Made by a program: the position numbers and the translations under genes | NCBI GenBank assembly: GCA_963813435.1 | Contig: CAWEYY010000002.1 | Location: forward strand, 666,488 to 730,487 | DNA: 64,000 nucleotides | Reading direction: 5' to 3' | Origin: AC-32 sp963813435 | GTDB lineage: Bacteria > Actinomycetota > Thermoleophilia > Gaiellales > Gaiellaceae | Notes under the pieces: model-generated | Seen by the model: the letters and a program-made list of their open reading frames with translations, nothing else | The model's database searches: none | What the model was told of the DNA's origin: nothing | Shown here: positions 62,587 to 64,000 of the stretch, piece by piece | Position numbering within the stretch: the stretch's first letter is position 1 | Layout: every line of letters begins with the position of its first letter

Positions 62587-63564
62587 ATGGCAGCGACAGG
62601 CGCGCAAAGGCCACGCCGAGGCCCGATGACGCCTCGCCGCTCGGCGCCCCCTGTGCTCAGAGGGAAGCCAGTGACGCTCGATCCTGAGGCCCCGCCGCCA
62701 GCGGCGCCCCGGAGCGTTGACGCGCCCGGCACGGGCGGCGGCCGCCTTGCGGCCGTGCGGGACTGGCTGCGTGGCCGGGCAAACAACAGCCTCACCCGGC
62801 TGGCGCTGCTCTGGTTTCGCCGCTACCTCGAGGCGAGCCGCAACTCGGGCGCCGCGACGTCGGCCTACTTCACGCTCTCCGCCCTCCCGACCGCGCTCGT
62901 GATCGTCGCGTTCTTCAACCTCGCGCGAGGCAACGAAAACGCGTTCGCGGAGCGCCTGATCAGCCACATGAAGCTCGACAGCACGACCGCGAACCTCGTC
63001 CATGACCTGTTCGGGAGCACCTCCGACAACCTGCTTGCCGCCACGCTCACGATCGTGATCGGCTTCCTGCTCTGGGGGCTCGCGATCGGCCAGCTCTACC
63101 AGGACCTCTACGCGCGCGTCTGGCGCATCCACGTCGGCAGCGCGGCCGACCAGCTGCTCTTCACGATCTGGTTCTTCGTCACGAGCGGGCTCATCGCGCT
63201 GATGACCGTCTCCGCCGCGAACCTCCGCAGTCATGGGTGGCTCGTCCTGATCCCGGCCTGGATCGCAGGGTCGATGATCTTCTGGCTCTGGACGCCACGC
63301 TTCCTGCTCCACCGCAAGGTCACGCTCCGCGCCCTCCTCCCGGGCGCGCTGCTCGCCGCATTCGTTCTCGGCGGCACGGTCGCCACGTCGCCGTTGTGGA
63401 TCGGACCCACGATCAACCAGAACGCCAGGGCTTTCGGCTCGTTCGGCGTCGTCCTCGCGCTCTTCGCCTACATCCTCATCGTCATCACCATCTCCACGGC
63501 CTGCGCCGTCTTCTCGCCCGTCTGGGCCGAATGGCGACAGGCAGAGAACGATCACGACGTCTGA
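62587..63564 (+). CDS. YihY/BrkB family membrane protein
   Basis: 325 residues. A Pro/Arg-rich N-terminal 75 residues is followed by about six membrane helices: GAATSAYFTLSALPTALVIVAFFNLA, LLAATLTIVIGFLLWGLAIGQLY, IWFFVTSGLIALMTVSA, WLVLIPAWIAGSMIFWLW, LLPGALLAAFVLGGTVATSPLW and GVVLALFAYILIVITISTAC. The layout (AAxxxYFxLxALP; late PGALLAA) fits YihY/BrkB proteins. ATG 62626 is a possible later start. Function unclear. Confidence 0.78.
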   Translation: MAATGAQRPRRGPMTPRRSAPPVLRGKPVTLDPEAPPPAAPRSVDAPGTGGGRLAAVRDWLRGRANNSLTRLALLWFRRYLEASRNSGAATSAYFTLSALPTALVIVAFFNLARGNENAFAERLISHMKLDSTTANLVHDLFGSTSDNLLAATLTIVIGFLLWGLAIGQLYQDLYARVWRIHVGSAADQLLFTIWFFVTSGLIALMTVSAANLRSHGWLVLIPAWIAGSMIFWLWTPRFLLHRKVTLRALLPGALLAAFVLGGTVATSPLWIGPTINQNARAFGSFGVVLALFAYILIVITISTACAVFSPVWAEWRQAENDHDV

Positions 63565-63588
63565 CGAGCGGAGGTCGACCCTCGACCG

Positions 63589-64000
63589 CTACGTCGTTGA
63601 AAGTGGTTGCGTGCTGTCGCCGCGTGCGCGCAGCACAGCCACGATGGCGATGACGAGATAGCCGAACACGGCGATCTTGGGTGCCAGTATCGCCAGCACG
63701 ATGACGCCGATGTAGAAGCCGATACTCGGGGTGGTCGCCAGTGCGATCGCATTGAACTCCTTCGCGGTCACTTCTGGCCGAAGGAGATGCCGGTCGCGCG
63801 CAACAGAACCCCACAGCGCGCTGATTAGGCACGAGATCACGAGCAGTGAGACGCCGTAGAAGATGACTGCTGCCCGCTCGGCGTCGGAGCTATGGATCGC
63901 CTCGGCCATGAGCTTGGTCGGGAAGGGCAGAAACGAGACGGCCATGAGCAGCAGCAGGTTGATCAGCATCAGCGACGTGTTCGCGTACTGCAGGCGCCGG
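63589..64000 (-). CDS. TMEM175/DUF1211 family protein, N-terminus beyond the window
   Basis: At least 137 residues of the C-terminal part. RRLQYANTSLMLINLLLLMAVSFLPFPTKLMAEAIHSSDAERAAVIFYG matches the middle of the 48457 TMEM175 protein (LLLRLNLLLLLVVAFLPFPTKLIADTLHHTNAERVFVTLYG). Frame continues open to the window edge. It converges on the YihY/BrkB gene. A second K+ channel-like subunit; identity to the first is moderate, so this is not a recent duplicate. Confidence 0.82.
   Translation of the reverse strand, partial: RRLQYANTSLMLINLLLLMAVSFLPFPTKLMAEAIHSSDAERAAVIFYGVSLLVISCLISALWGSVARDRHLLRPEVTAKEFNAIALATTPSIGFYIGVIVLAILAPKIAVFGYLVIAIVAVLRARGDSTQPLSTT

Overview
The window is high-GC, densely coded DNA with many 4-base stop/start overlaps and frequent GTG starts. 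Gene content (branched-chain and carbohydrate ABC transporters, MalT-like LuxR regulator, HxlR, ROK, DUF2252, DUF1269, TMEM175, LapA-type membrane proteins) suggests a soil or sediment actinobacterium, perhaps Thermoleophilia. That placement is inference; no rRNA or marker gene is present.

Region 1 (1-7445): a complete Liv-type ABC transporter on the minus strand (livF, livG, livM, livH and a binding protein), divergent from an amidase/amidohydrolase pair. The shared intergenic region carries a perfect 17-bp palindrome. Region 2 (7484-11800): an ECF-type sigma factor translationally coupled to a membrane-anchored partner, followed by a run of small secreted proteins and a partial duplication. 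Region 3 (11804-25432): genes for plant-phenolic catabolism. These are a LigM/DesA-type O-demethylase, a hydroxycinnamoyl-CoA hydratase-lyase, a vanillyl-alcohol/eugenol-oxidase-like flavoenzyme, a salicylate-hydroxylase-like monooxygenase, an MFS exporter with an HxlR regulator, RtcB, and a second aromatic hydroxylase broken by three frameshifts.

Region 4 (26015-34931): an amino-sugar or beta-glucoside operon (binding lipoprotein, two permeases, GH4 glycosidase, GlcNAc-kinase-like protein, MsmK-type ATPase, SIS protein) facing a ROK repressor. Region 5 (34932-42007): mostly membrane or uncharacterised proteins, ending in a DUF2252 gene. Region 6 (42085-about 46960): the left end of an integrated element. 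A terminator and the 3' half of a tRNA-Ala(CGC) gene lie beside an excisionase, a tyrosine integrase, two unknown proteins and an HNH endonuclease with an SRA/PUA-like front half. No intact tRNA-Ala was found to the right, so the far boundary is unresolved.

Region 7 (46960-48456) is mostly non-coding and holds two interspersed repeat families with hairpin potential. Region 8 (48457-64000) looks like a stress/envelope set: TMEM175 channels, DUF1269 proteins, a ZIP transporter, an MFS pump, a second DUF2252, a MalT-like LuxR regulator and a small stand-alone LuxR HTH protein. Three promoters in this region share a motif (ATCGGCC-N5-GGCCGAT or a close variant, plus CGTAGCG), suggesting a small local regulon.

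Five single-base frameshifts lie in otherwise well-conserved genes and all are extra bases. This may mean sequencing insertions rather than real decay.
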